Shown here: piece by piece, positions 40,577 to 48,648 of the stretch | How the letters are laid out: each line of letters opens with the position of its first letter | Numbering within the stretch: position 1 is the first letter of the stretch | Program-made: the position numbers and the translations under genes | Notes under the pieces: model-generated | The model's database searches: none | What the model saw: the letters and a program-made list of their open reading frames with translations, nothing else | Told to the model about the DNA's origin: nothing | Source: Vreelandella populi | Lineage (GTDB): Bacteria; Pseudomonadota; Gammaproteobacteria; Pseudomonadales; Halomonadaceae | Length of the DNA: 64,000 nt | NCBI RefSeq assembly: GCF_003989825.1 | Contig: NZ_RZHE01000012.1 | Span: 1 to 64,000 of the forward strand | Reading direction: 5' to 3'

Positions 40577-40600
40577 TACTGCCAGCCACTGCTGGCAGTA
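40577..40600 (+). terminator. Perfect hairpin after ppc
   Basis: TACTGCCAGC and GCTGGCAGTA form a perfect 10-bp stem with a 4-base loop (CACT), 23 bases after the ppc stop. No T run follows. It could be a terminator of weak efficiency or an mRNA-stabilising hairpin between ppc and the next gene. Confidence 0.5.
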
Positions 40601-40626
40601 TCCATTCACGCGTAAGGAGCTGGCTA

Positions 40627-41172
40627 ATGCACCCAGATGCCCAAGCAGTACTGAACTTCTGGTTTGAAGAACTAACGCCTGCCCAGTGGTTCAAGAAAGA
40701 CCCCGAGATGGACCGTACCATTGTGTCACGGTTTGGAACACTGCATGCCCAGGTTGCCCGGTGTGAGTGCTACCATTGGCGGGATACCCCAAGGGGCCGC
40801 TTGGCTGAAGTCATTGTGCTCGATCAATTTTCGCGCAACATGTACCGTGGTGAAGCGCGCGCTTTTGCCTGGGATGCGCTGGCGCTTGGGTTGGCCCAGG
40901 AGGCGCTTGCTGCAAAAGCAGATGCAACGCTAAGCCCTGAGGAGCGCAACTTCTTGTATATGCCCTATATGCACAGTGAATCCAAAGCGATTCATGCCTT
41001 GGCGCTTGAACTGTTTGATCAGCCAGGGTTGGAAGACAACCTGACGTTTGAAATTCGCCATAAGGCGATTATCGACCGTTTTGGCCGCTATCCGCATCGC
41101 AATGCGCTGCTGGGGCGAACATCAACCGACGAAGAAGTCTCCTTTTTAAAACAGCCGGGCTCCTCTTTTTAA
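40627..41172 (+). CDS. DUF924 family protein
   Basis: This 181-residue soluble helical protein has the DUF924 pattern: AVLNFWFEELTPAQWFKKDPEMDRTI, then GRLAEVIVLDQFSRNMYRGEARAFAWD, LYMPYMHSES and IIDRFGRYPHRNALLGRTSTDEEVSFL. The family is widespread, has a TPR-like fold, and lacks an assigned biochemical role. The ATG at 40627 follows AAGGAG seven bases upstream. The open frame extends further up but that part has no family resemblance. It lies between ppc and rluF with no obvious link to either. Confidence 0.85.
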   Translation: MHPDAQAVLNFWFEELTPAQWFKKDPEMDRTIVSRFGTLHAQVARCECYHWRDTPRGRLAEVIVLDQFSRNMYRGEARAFAWDALALGLAQEALAAKADATLSPEERNFLYMPYMHSESKAIHALALELFDQPGLEDNLTFEIRHKAIIDRFGRYPHRNALLGRTSTDEEVSFLKQPGSSF

Positions 41173-41208
41173 CGGCACCTTTAACCACTTTTAGCCTTAC
41201 GGCGAGTT

Positions 41209-42246
41209 ATGTCATTACGAAAATCGACCCGAATCAATAAATACATCAGTGAAAGCGGCCTGTGCTCGCGCCGGGAGGCCGACCGGTTTGTGGAACAGGG
41301 CAATGTGTGGATCAACGGCCGCCGGGCAACTACAGGCGACCAGGTCGTTGCGGGTGATCGGGTAAAGGTAAACGGCCAGGAAATTGAGCCTCAGGAAGAA
41401 GAAGATTTGATCCTGATTGCACTCAATAAGCCCGTGGGCATCGTGAGCACCACGGAATCCAGCGAAAAAGACAATATCGTTGAGTTCGTAAAGCACGGCG
41501 CGCGCATCTTTCCCATCGGCCGACTGGACAAAGACTCTCAGGGGCTGATTTTTTTAACCAATAACGGTGACCTGGTTAACAAGATCCTGCGCGCCAACAA
41601 CAATCACGAAAAAGAATACCAGGTGACGGTGAATAAGCCGATCACCGATGAGTTCGTCGAGGGAATGCAGAAGGGCGTACCGATCCTGGGTCAAGTGACC
41701 AAGAAGTGCAAAGTGGAAAAGGTATCCACCTTTGTATTTACGATTACTCTGGTACAAGGCCTGAACCGCCAGATTCGCCGCATGTGCGAGTACTTTGGTT
41801 ACGAGGTTACCCAACTGATTCGTACCCGGATCATGAACGTAGCGCTTAAAGGGCTGGCGTTGGGTGACTGGCGTGATTTGACGCCCAAAGAGATCGACAC
41901 CATTGTCGCGCTGACCGAGAGCTCAGAGGCAGCTCCAGCACCGCAAAAGCCCGCCAGGCAGAAAGCCAAGCCGCGTGTGCAAAGTGACCAGAATGCACGT
42001 AAGGGCTCCTCGGGCGGGAATGCGAAAACCAGTGGCTCGGGCAAGGCAGCTTCTGGTAAACCGCGTGCAGGTAGCAAAGGTAAACCGACCGCTGTCGGTA
42101 AGGCATCCCCCAAGGCGAAAACCGCAACAACTGGGAAGCCCGCCAGTCAGAGCAAACGCGGCAGCAAGCAAGCAGGGAAAGGGCGGCCAGGGCCGGGCAA
42201 GCCGTCTGCCCGTGGCAATGCTTCCAGGCCCAAATCAAAGCGCTAA
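41209..42246 (+). CDS. rluF: 23S rRNA pseudouridine synthase RluF with long basic tail
   Basis: The 345-residue protein has an S4 RNA-binding domain (residues 7-60, [24 protein letters not shown]) and an RsuA/RluB/E/F catalytic domain with Asp107 in [10 protein letters not shown]. The RluF-like segments are [20 protein letters not shown] and IRTRIMNV. RluF makes pseudouridine at 23S U2604. From about residue 240 to the end there is a 105-residue low-complexity tail of Lys, Arg, Ala, Gly, Ser and Pro, with no predicted fold, probably for RNA contact. The codon composition does not change in a way that signals a recent fusion. Confidence 0.88.
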   Translation: MSLRKSTRINKYISESGLCSRREADRFVEQGNVWINGRRATTGDQVVAGDRVKVNGQEIEPQEEEDLILIALNKPVGIVSTTESSEKDNIVEFVKHGARIFPIGRLDKDSQGLIFLTNNGDLVNKILRANNNHEKEYQVTVNKPITDEFVEGMQKGVPILGQVTKKCKVEKVSTFVFTITLVQGLNRQIRRMCEYFGYEVTQLIRTRIMNVALKGLALGDWRDLTPKEIDTIVALTESSEAAPAPQKPARQKAKPRVQSDQNARKGSSGGNAKTSGSGKAASGKPRAGSKGKPTAVGKASPKAKTATTGKPASQSKRGSKQAGKGRPGPGKPSARGNASRPKSKR

Positions 42247-42365
42247 GTGAATCATATTGTATAATCAGAATGTTGCGATAAGGTAAAATTGCCTCAACGA
42301 CCTTGCCCAATCGGTAAGATGCCAACTAAGGTGTTGATACTTGTCTATCAATGGAGGATCTTCAG

Positions 42366-42677
42366 ATGGCGCAAAGTGAGCTTCAGGATGCCACTATCTA
42401 TACCCAGGATGGGAGCACGTTAGGTACCGTTTCAGATGCAAGTGCTGAAACAAAAGTCGAGTTAAAAAAAGCAGACGGTAGCTGTATCTGGCTTGAAAGG
42501 CATGACCTGAAAGAGGTTGATGGTCAGTGGCAAATTGCCGATAACTATACGGTTTACTCAGCGGATCAAATGAACGGCGGAAAGACGGAAAGCGATATCG
42601 ATGAGATGGTTGATGACACCTTTCCAGCAAGCGACCCGCCCTCGTTTACCTTGGGTGATGAGGGCAAGGGCCGTTAA
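42366..42677 (+). CDS. Small acidic protein, function unknown (PRC-barrel/DUF2171-like)
   Basis: The 103-residue protein contains short beta strands at residues 8-60 (ATIYTQDGSTLGTVSDAS, CIWLERHDLKEVDGQWQIADNY), loosely like a PRC-barrel or DUF2171 domain. It ends with DIDEMVDDTFPASDPPSFT, a C-terminal motif seen in many small stress-related bacterial proteins. No catalytic residues are evident. The ATG at 42366 has GGAGGAT at good distance. It is a single-gene unit with a terminator, probably expressed from its own promoter. I cannot name a function. Confidence 0.7.
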   Translation: MAQSELQDATIYTQDGSTLGTVSDASAETKVELKKADGSCIWLERHDLKEVDGQWQIADNYTVYSADQMNGGKTESDIDEMVDDTFPASDPPSFTLGDEGKGR

Positions 42678-42720
42678 GCCAGTCGTACGTTAAGCCAGAA
42701 GTAAAATAGATGTGCTATAT

Positions 42721-42756
42721 GCTGAATATTGCCTCAAGGCGATATTCAGCATTTTT
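42721..42756 (+). terminator. Intrinsic terminator after the small acidic protein gene
   Basis: GCTGAATATTGCC and GGCGATATTCAGC pair over 13 positions with one wobble around a TCAA loop, followed by ATTTTTT. Confidence 0.88.
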
Positions 42757-42779
42757 TATGGTTTAAATAGCATTAACCA

Positions 42780-43442
42780 TCAGGGGGTGAGAAGAAAGTT
42801 GGCAATCAGCTCCTTGCCGCCTTCTGTGGCGAAGGATTCCGGATGAAACTGAATGCCATGAATCGGGTAGTCGCGATGCTTGACTCCCATTAGCTCAAAC
42901 TCGCCTGATGCGCCCCACTGGGTGCGCTGTTCAAACGCATCGACATTTAGAGTGCCTACGGCGGCGGTAACCTGCAGGCAGTCGGGCAATGAGTCGGCGT
43001 GAGCAATCAGCGAGTGGTAGCGCATGACCTCAAGCTGGTCGGGCACGCCCATGAATACTGACTGTTGGTCATGGGTAACCGGACTGATCTTGCCATGCAT
43101 GGGTAACGGCGCTTTTACCACCTTGCCACCAAACACATGCACAATGCCCTGCATGCCTAAGCAAACGCCCAGTAGGGGTGTGGTTTTACCCAGCTCTTTA
43201 ATCACCTCGGCACATACGCCAAAGTAACGCGGATCATCCGGTGAACCAGGGCCAGGGGAGATAATGATGCGGTCCGGTGCCATCGCGACAATATCGGCAA
43301 ATTCAATCTGGTCGTTGCGCTCCACGATAATGTCAAAGTCGCTAAGCGAGCCACGGTTTTTTTCCGTGGTGAGAATCTCGCCAATAAACTGATACAGGTT
43401 GTAGGTAAATGAATCGTAGTTATCGATGATCAACACTTTCAT
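42780..43442 (-). CDS. trpG: Anthranilate synthase glutamine amidotransferase subunit
   Basis: This 220-residue class I glutamine amidotransferase supplies ammonia to TrpE. The nucleophile Cys is in PLLGVCLGMQGI, and the partner His/Glu in GIQFHPESFAT. The N terminus KVLIIDNYDSFTYNL is typical of TrpG/PabA. It overlaps trpE by four bases, so the two subunits are translated together. PabA of folate synthesis is almost indistinguishable by sequence; the linkage to trpE and trpR makes the tryptophan role the better call. It is the last gene of the trpR-trpE-trpG operon. No trpD or trpC is next to it. Confidence 0.87.
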   Translation of the reverse strand: MKVLIIDNYDSFTYNLYQFIGEILTTEKNRGSLSDFDIIVERNDQIEFADIVAMAPDRIIISPGPGSPDDPRYFGVCAEVIKELGKTTPLLGVCLGMQGIVHVFGGKVVKAPLPMHGKISPVTHDQQSVFMGVPDQLEVMRYHSLIAHADSLPDCLQVTAAVGTLNVDAFEQRTQWGASGEFELMGVKHRDYPIHGIQFHPESFATEGGKELIANFLLTP

Positions 43443-44857
43443 GCTGGGTTCTCCGATTCCATAAAGGGGGCCAAGGCTTTGCGCGTGCCGGCAAATTTAC
43501 GCCGAATCTCTTCATACTCATCGTCAGCGTTACTATCAAACACGTTGCCGCCGCAGGTTTGTACATAAGCCCGCTCGCCGTTCACAAACACGGTACGGAT
43601 AGGAATGGCAAAGGTGCAGTCGCCGTTAAACGAGAACTGGCCCACCGCACCGCCGTAAGGGCCTCGGCCGTCGGTTTCCAGATCATCGATAATTTTCATG
43701 GCTTCAATCTTGGGTGCGCCGGTGAGCGTTCCAGCAGGGAAATTGCTGGCCAGGGCGCTAAACATGTCTTCGCCCTCGGCAATAATGCCCACAATTTCGC
43801 TGGAAATATGCTGAACGTGGCTAAAGCGCTTGATATCCATGAGGCTGCGCACCTTTACCGTGCCAAACTGGGCAACCCGTCCAATATCATTGCGGTGTAG
43901 ATCGACGATCATGTTGTGCTCGGCAATCTCTTTAGGATCATTCAATAGCGCCCTGGCCAATTGGGTGTCTTCTTGAGCATCACGGCCACGTGTGGTGGTG
44001 CCGGCCAGAGGAAATGTTTCCATTTCTCCCTGGCGCAGGCGGAAAAGAAGCTCAGGGCTTGCGCCGATCAGCTTTTGTTCGCCAAACTTCATGTAGTACA
44101 TCTGGGGTGAAGGGTTAATGGTTCGAAGCTGGTCGTACAGAGCGACCGTATCGCCCTCAACACGAAAGCGCTTTTTAAAGCCCACCTCACACTGAAACAC
44201 TTTTCCGTCAATAATATCCTGCTTAACCTTCGCGACCGCCGCGGCGTGCTCTGCCTGGCTCATGGTGTCGCCAAGGGCAGTGATTTTCAGCTCACCGTTT
44301 GGCTCGTTGTCGGCGTCGATCAGCGATTGCAGAAACTCAAAGCGGCTGTGGTCGTAATAGAAGTAGGTCACCTCGCCGGTCATCTTGTCGAGAATCAAGC
44401 CGTCCTTGTAGAGCCCGAATCGAAACGTATCGAAGTCGGCACTGGCTTTTAGCGAAAGCGTGGGTTCGAAATACTGCATGGCATCGTAGCCCAGATAGCC
44501 GCTTAGCCCGCCGGCATATTTCCGCGAGATAATATTCTGGGGTATCAGGCTACGCAGCAGCTCATAAGGGTTGTCGCTTGGGTAATGCTCGACGCTACCT
44601 TTACGGTCTTCAATACTTAGCGTTTGGCCGTTGGCGTAAATCGTGTATTCAGGGTCAAAGCCAATGATGGAGTGACGGGCGATATGGCTATCTTCGCCAA
44701 GCGACTCCAGCATATAGCAGGTGTCGAACTGCCTCTCTATTTTCTTGAACAGCGCAAAAAAATCGCAGTCTGCAGCCAGCGTGACATAGTGGGGCTTACG
44801 CGGCAGAGTAAAAGGACGCGGACCGGTAGCGGATTGGGTCGTTGTCTGGTTCATCAT
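43439..44857 (-). CDS. trpE: Anthranilate synthase component I
   Basis: This 472-residue chorismate-binding enzyme makes anthranilate from chorismate. The N-terminal domain has CYMLESLG (residues 47-54), the counterpart of the LLES element that binds feedback tryptophan. The catalytic half has SPELLFRLRQGEMETFPLAGTTTRG, NMIVDLHRNDIGRV and FPAGTLTGAPKIEAMKIIDDLE. PAGT in place of PabB-like PGGS and the MLES element favour TrpE over aminodeoxychorismate synthase. The gene starts within a few bases of the trpR stop and overlaps trpG. A second ATG one codon on is equally possible as the start. Confidence 0.87.
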   Translation of the reverse strand: MMNQTTTQSATGPRPFTLPRKPHYVTLAADCDFFALFKKIERQFDTCYMLESLGEDSHIARHSIIGFDPEYTIYANGQTLSIEDRKGSVEHYPSDNPYELLRSLIPQNIISRKYAGGLSGYLGYDAMQYFEPTLSLKASADFDTFRFGLYKDGLILDKMTGEVTYFYYDHSRFEFLQSLIDADNEPNGELKITALGDTMSQAEHAAAVAKVKQDIIDGKVFQCEVGFKKRFRVEGDTVALYDQLRTINPSPQMYYMKFGEQKLIGASPELLFRLRQGEMETFPLAGTTTRGRDAQEDTQLARALLNDPKEIAEHNMIVDLHRNDIGRVAQFGTVKVRSLMDIKRFSHVQHISSEIVGIIAEGEDMFSALASNFPAGTLTGAPKIEAMKIIDDLETDGRGPYGGAVGQFSFNGDCTFAIPIRTVFVNGERAYVQTCGGNVFDSNADDEYEEIRRKFAGTRKALAPFMESENPA

Positions 44858-44860
44858 GAT

Positions 44861-45157
44861 TCAGCGCTCCAGTGTCGAGGGTGAAGTACCGAGCGCACGT
44901 GAACCGCGGGAGACGGTAGCAATTCCCACGCCTAGGATTTCCGCAATCCTGCGGTGAGGTACGCCGTCACGCAGCAAGTTAAAAATTTGCAGTCGCTTGC
45001 TAATTTCCTGATATTCCGCAGGTGTCAGCAGGCGGTTAAGCGTCTCATGCATAGCGTCCGGGCTATCCATTGCCAATAGGTAATCAATTAACTCAGCCTG
45101 ATAGGTATCAGGCGAAGAGAGAGCATTTAATGACGAGTAATCGGTAGACATGAACAT
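44861..45157 (-). CDS. trpR: Trp operon repressor
   Basis: The 98-residue TrpR-family protein is all helical, with LLTPAEYQEISKRLQIFNLL and the helix-turn-helix HRRIAEILGVGIATVSRGSRAL matching E. coli TrpR in spacing. As a dimer with bound tryptophan it represses trp promoters. It heads an operon with trpE and trpG, unlike E. coli where trpR is separate. A trp operator lies 20 bases upstream, so it should repress itself and trpEG. The start could be 45157 or two codons downstream, at 45151. Both have poor ribosome sites. Confidence 0.9.
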   Translation of the reverse strand: MFMSTDYSSLNALSSPDTYQAELIDYLLAMDSPDAMHETLNRLLTPAEYQEISKRLQIFNLLRDGVPHRRIAEILGVGIATVSRGSRALGTSPSTLER

Positions 45158-45176
45158 GGACCGTTAACGTAATGGT

Positions 45177-45200
45177 GTACTAGCGTACTAGTACAGTATA
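45177..45200 (-). promoter_or_regulatory. trp operator and -10 box of trpR-trpE-trpG
   Basis: GTACTAGCGTACTAGTAC (45177-45194) has perfect 7-bp half-sites GTACTAG and CTAGTAC with a 4-base centre, almost the E. coli trp operator core GTACTAGTTAACTAGTAC. On the minus strand a TATACT -10 box (45195-45200) abuts it, with TTGACT 14 bases or TGCTTG 17 bases upstream as the -35. Bound TrpR would cover the transcription start. Confidence 0.88.
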
Positions 45201-45310
45201 TTGAATGATGGAAAAGTCAAGCACTTGAAGATGTTGAGATTAAAACGAAGTGGATTATTCGAAAGCGGTAATAGACTACTATACGGCTATCTGGATCTAA
45301 GGAGCGGGGC

Positions 45311-47197
45311 ATGACGGCCTATTTTATTCAAGCATTTGTCTACCTTTTGGCGGCAGTCATCGCGGTGCCACTGGCCAAACGCTTTGGGCTGGGGTCAGTG
45401 TTGGGCTATCTCGTGGCAGGTGTTGCCATCGGTCCGGTATTTGGCCTGGTAGGGCAGGAGACCAATACCATTCAGCACTTTGCTGAATTTGGTGTGGTAA
45501 TGATGCTCTTTTTGGTAGGCATGGAGCTTGATCCTAAAAGTCTATGGGCCATGCGGGTACGGCTGGTGGGGCTTGGTGGCCTGCAGGTGGTCGTTACCGC
45601 CGTCGCCGGTTCCCTTATCGCCTTCTGGCTGGGTCTGGTCTGGCAGACGGCGCTAGCAGTAGGGCTGATATTTGCGCTTTCCTCTACAGCGATTGTGCTG
45701 CAAACCCTCAACGAGAAGGGGCTCGCCAAGACCGAAGGTGGTCGCAGCGCCTTTTCCGTTCTGTTATTTCAGGATATCGCCGTTATTCCCATGCTGGCGC
45801 TGATTCCGCTGCTGGCGCTACCTGAGTTAATGGGGGCTGGCGGCGTAGATGACCACAGCAGCTTCAATCTGGTGGCGCACCTGTCCGGCTGGGTCCATGC
45901 CCTGGTGGTGATCGGTGCCGTGGCGGCCGTTATTGCCGGTGGCTATTACCTTGGGCCGCCGCTTTTTCGTTATGTGGTCGGGGCCGGGCTGCGGGAAATA
46001 TTTACCGCTACCGCGCTTATGATCGTGATCGGCATTGCCGCATTGATGAGCCTGGTGAATCTGTCACCTGCATTAGGAGCGTTTTTAGCTGGCGTGGTAC
46101 TTGCCAATAGCGAGTTCAAGCATGAGCTGGAAGCCAATATCGAGCCATTTAAAGGGCTTTTGTTAGGGCTTTTCTTTATTACCGTGGGCGCCGGAATTAA
46201 TTTTGAAGTATTGGCGGCTGAGTGGGTCACCGTCGTTGCCTTGGGTATAACGGTCATCGCGGTTAAAGCCATCGTATTGTTGGTGCTTGCCTGGCTGTTT
46301 AAGATCCGTGGGAGTAACTTCTGGCTGTTTGCGCTGAGCCTGGCTCAAGCCGGGGAATTTGGGTTTGTGTTGCTAACCTACAGTGTACAAAGCAGCGTCA
46401 TCCCATCCGATACTGCGCAAATTCTCTCCCTGGTGGTGGCGCTTTCGATGTTTTTAACGCCGCTTTTATTTATCGCTTATGACCGCCTGGTGTTGCCACG
46501 TTATCGTAGCGATAAAGAGAATGACCGCGACGCCGATGACATTGAAGAACAGGCGCCGGTTATCGTGGCCGGGGTCGGGCGATTTGGGCAAATTGTCTGC
46601 CGCCTGCTACGGGCGAATAACATCCCAATGGTGGTGCTGGACCTGGAAAATGAACAGATCGAAAACTCTCGGCGCATCAATATCAAAAGCTATTTTGGCG
46701 ATGCCAGCCGCTCAGACTTTCTAGAGCAGGCAGGTATCGAGAATGCCCGGCTGCTGGTAGTTGCCATTGATGATCGTGAGCGCGCAGTACAAATGATCCG
46801 ACATGTAAAACATTACTACCCCAATGTGTGGATACTGGCCCGCGCCTTTGACCGTGGCCATGGTTATCAGCTGCGCGACGCCGGAGCCGATGATGTGGTC
46901 AGCGAGACCTACCATTCAGCACTGGAACTTGGCGGCCACGCACTGACTGCCATGGGCGTGCATCCCATGCGCGCAAAACAGATGACCTGGTCGTTTGTTC
47001 AAAACGAAGAAGCCCACGAAGATGAGCTGTTTGAGGCCTGGAAAGAGATCGAAGGCGGTATCAGCTTTAGCCCGCGCTATGGCGAGCTGTTTATGAAGCT
47101 CGAGGAGTCGTTGAATATTGCCATGAGCCAGGAGTGGCACGAACCCAGGCGTGAGGATGTGCCGGTGTGGACGCCGCCTGAAGAAGGCCAGCGGTAA
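45311..47197 (+). CDS. Glutathione-regulated-type K+/H+ antiporter (KefB/KefC family)
   Basis: The 628-residue CPA2 membrane protein has about 12 membrane segments in residues 1-395 (LGSVLGYLVAGVAIGPVFGLVG, GVVMMLFLVGMELDP, FLAGVVLANSEFKHELEANIEPFKGLL). A cytoplasmic Rossmann RCK_N domain is at about 415-530 (VIVAGVGRFGQIVCRLLRANNIPMVVLDLE). It exports K+ in exchange for H+, likely gated by nucleotide or glutathione adducts. I cannot choose KefB or KefC, and no KefF/KefG partner is adjacent. K+ handling suits a halophile. AAGGAG precedes the ATG. Confidence 0.88.
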   Translation: MTAYFIQAFVYLLAAVIAVPLAKRFGLGSVLGYLVAGVAIGPVFGLVGQETNTIQHFAEFGVVMMLFLVGMELDPKSLWAMRVRLVGLGGLQVVVTAVAGSLIAFWLGLVWQTALAVGLIFALSSTAIVLQTLNEKGLAKTEGGRSAFSVLLFQDIAVIPMLALIPLLALPELMGAGGVDDHSSFNLVAHLSGWVHALVVIGAVAAVIAGGYYLGPPLFRYVVGAGLREIFTATALMIVIGIAALMSLVNLSPALGAFLAGVVLANSEFKHELEANIEPFKGLLLGLFFITVGAGINFEVLAAEWVTVVALGITVIAVKAIVLLVLAWLFKIRGSNFWLFALSLAQAGEFGFVLLTYSVQSSVIPSDTAQILSLVVALSMFLTPLLFIAYDRLVLPRYRSDKENDRDADDIEEQAPVIVAGVGRFGQIVCRLLRANNIPMVVLDLENEQIENSRRINIKSYFGDASRSDFLEQAGIENARLLVVAIDDRERAVQMIRHVKHYYPNVWILARAFDRGHGYQLRDAGADDVVSETYHSALELGGHALTAMGVHPMRAKQMTWSFVQNEEAHEDELFEAWKEIEGGISFSPRYGELFMKLEESLNIAMSQEWHEPRREDVPVWTPPEEGQR

Positions 47198-47214
47198 GCT
47201 TTGAAGAGGCTAAA

Positions 47215-47787
47215 TTAAAACGGCAGATGCAGCGATGCGCTTACATGGTTGAGGTGACTTAACGTTGGCGCATCGACGCGTTCGTACTCCAGCCGGGTGA
47301 TCAGGCGGTTGATGGTGACAGTGGCACCAAAGCCTTGCAGCCAGGCAGTGCCGCCTTCATCAGCGCCTTGCGGTTGGTCGGTATCGCCACGCCATTCAGT
47401 AAGGCCTGATTTGGCGTACACGCTAAAGGCGCCCAAGCGAATCCCGGCGATGATGGCGCCACCCAGACTCAAGGTATCCATGATTAAAGGTGACATACTG
47501 GAGGCAATGGGGACTTCTTCGCTTTCGCGGTAAGCGATTTCAGCACCGATATCAAGACGAGGAAGCTGCCAGGGGCTAAAACCCGCCGTGAGGCGAAACC
47601 CCGACGTGTAGGTATCAAGACTGCTTAAATCGCTGCCTTCGAGTATGACGCCGTTATCCAATTGCATCATTTCGCCATCAGGCGCGGCATAAGAGACAGT
47701 CGGCCCCGTGTCGTTGGCAGTGGCTACCACATTAAGTAGAGAAGAGCCGATAACACTGAACAGTATAACGCCAGCCAAGCGTTTCAT
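47215..47787 (-). CDS. Predicted small outer-membrane beta-barrel protein
   Basis: The 190-residue protein has a signal peptide (about 1-23, MKRLAGVILFSVIGSSLLNVVATA). Alternating hydrophobic/polar strands follow (SGFRLTAGFSPW, LDIGAEIAYRES, GAFSVYAKSGLTEWRGD, GFGATVTINRLITRLEYERVD), ending in SASLHLPF with the terminal Phe used by the outer-membrane assembly machinery. The plan fits an eight-stranded porin-like barrel. The ligand is unknown. It ends 18 bases from the convergent Kef gene. GAGGAATACCC precedes the start. Confidence 0.7.
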   Translation of the reverse strand: MKRLAGVILFSVIGSSLLNVVATANDTGPTVSYAAPDGEMMQLDNGVILEGSDLSSLDTYTSGFRLTAGFSPWQLPRLDIGAEIAYRESEEVPIASSMSPLIMDTLSLGGAIIAGIRLGAFSVYAKSGLTEWRGDTDQPQGADEGGTAWLQGFGATVTINRLITRLEYERVDAPTLSHLNHVSASLHLPF

Positions 47788-47829
47788 GGGTATTCCTCAT
47801 CCTTGGCCTTAATTATTATCCCCACTAGC

Positions 47830-48648
47830 TTAGCAACAGGCGCGTATTTCTACCAAGTTAATTGCACCTGATTTGAGATTAAGTACGAGGTTTTTCCCCA
47901 TTTCCAGAAAACGATCACCGAATACCCACCTTGGGGAGAGTATGGGAGCCTGGGTGGTTTGCTCCTTACCCCGCTGACGCTCGCGCCATTCAAGGGCGAT
48001 GTCGCTCCAATCCACGTCATGTTCCAGGGTAAAGCCGCTCTCATCCAATAGCGCTTTCAAAGCAAAATGGTCGTTCAGATGGGAATGCTCAGACGTGGCC
48101 GCCCAGGGGACCGGGTAACGCAGTGTGCCTGGGTTAGGCCCACTCACTACTTCATGCATGACCAGTTTCCCGCCGGGGCGCAATACCCGGTGGCTCTCGC
48201 TCAGCACTCTGGATACGTCGGGCATATTCAAAAGGCTATGTTGAAAGAGCAGCGCATCGAAAGTGTTATTAGCAAACGGCATAGTGCAAGCATCACCGGT
48301 TATCCAATAAAGCGGCGAACCCGATGACGCGGTCAGTGCGCTTATTGCCTTATTAAGCGTGCTAAAGCGATGAGTAATATCCAGGCCGGTCATCTGAAAG
48401 CCCATTGCCGCGCCCTGGCGCATCAGCCCCCCAAGGCCTGCGCCAATATCCAGCACGCGCGGGTGAGTCGCCGGTTCAAGTAAGCCAAGTAACCGTTTAG
48501 AAGCGCTCAACCCGCCAATATGTAGCTGATCCAGTGGGGCAAGCTGGTGCAGCGTAGGGCCCGCCGGGTAGTGGCTTTGAATCTGCGCCAGCACCTCGGC
48601 ATCGCGAAGCCCTTGTTGGTAATGCGCCGCCAGTTGCGCCGAGGTCAT
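47830..48648 (-). CDS. Class I SAM-dependent methyltransferase
   Basis: The 272-residue protein has a Rossmann SAM-binding motif [19 protein letters not shown] (residues about 64-82), [26 protein letters not shown] (motifs II-III) and [12 protein letters not shown]. The substrate is not apparent. It resembles the UbiE/Coq5-like or small-molecule methyltransferases in outline. Its start overlaps the stop of the acyl-CoA synthetase gene by four bases, so it is probably the last gene of the liu operon and translationally coupled. Confidence 0.8.
   Translation of the reverse strand: MTSAQLAAHYQQGLRDAEVLAQIQSHYPAGPTLHQLAPLDQLHIGGLSASKRLLGLLEPATHPRVLDIGAGLGGLMRQGAAMGFQMTGLDITHRFSTLNKAISALTASSGSPLYWITGDACTMPFANNTFDALLFQHSLLNMPDVSRVLSESHRVLRPGGKLVMHEVVSGPNPGTLRYPVPWAATSEHSHLNDHFALKALLDESGFTLEHDVDWSDIALEWRERQRGKEQTTQAPILSPRWVFGDRFLEMGKNLVLNLKSGAINLVEIRACC

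Noticed and set aside
43439..44857. The trpE gene being pabB (folate) instead
   Set aside because: The MLES feedback element, the PAGT motif, the operon with trpR and the trp operator all favour anthranilate synthase.
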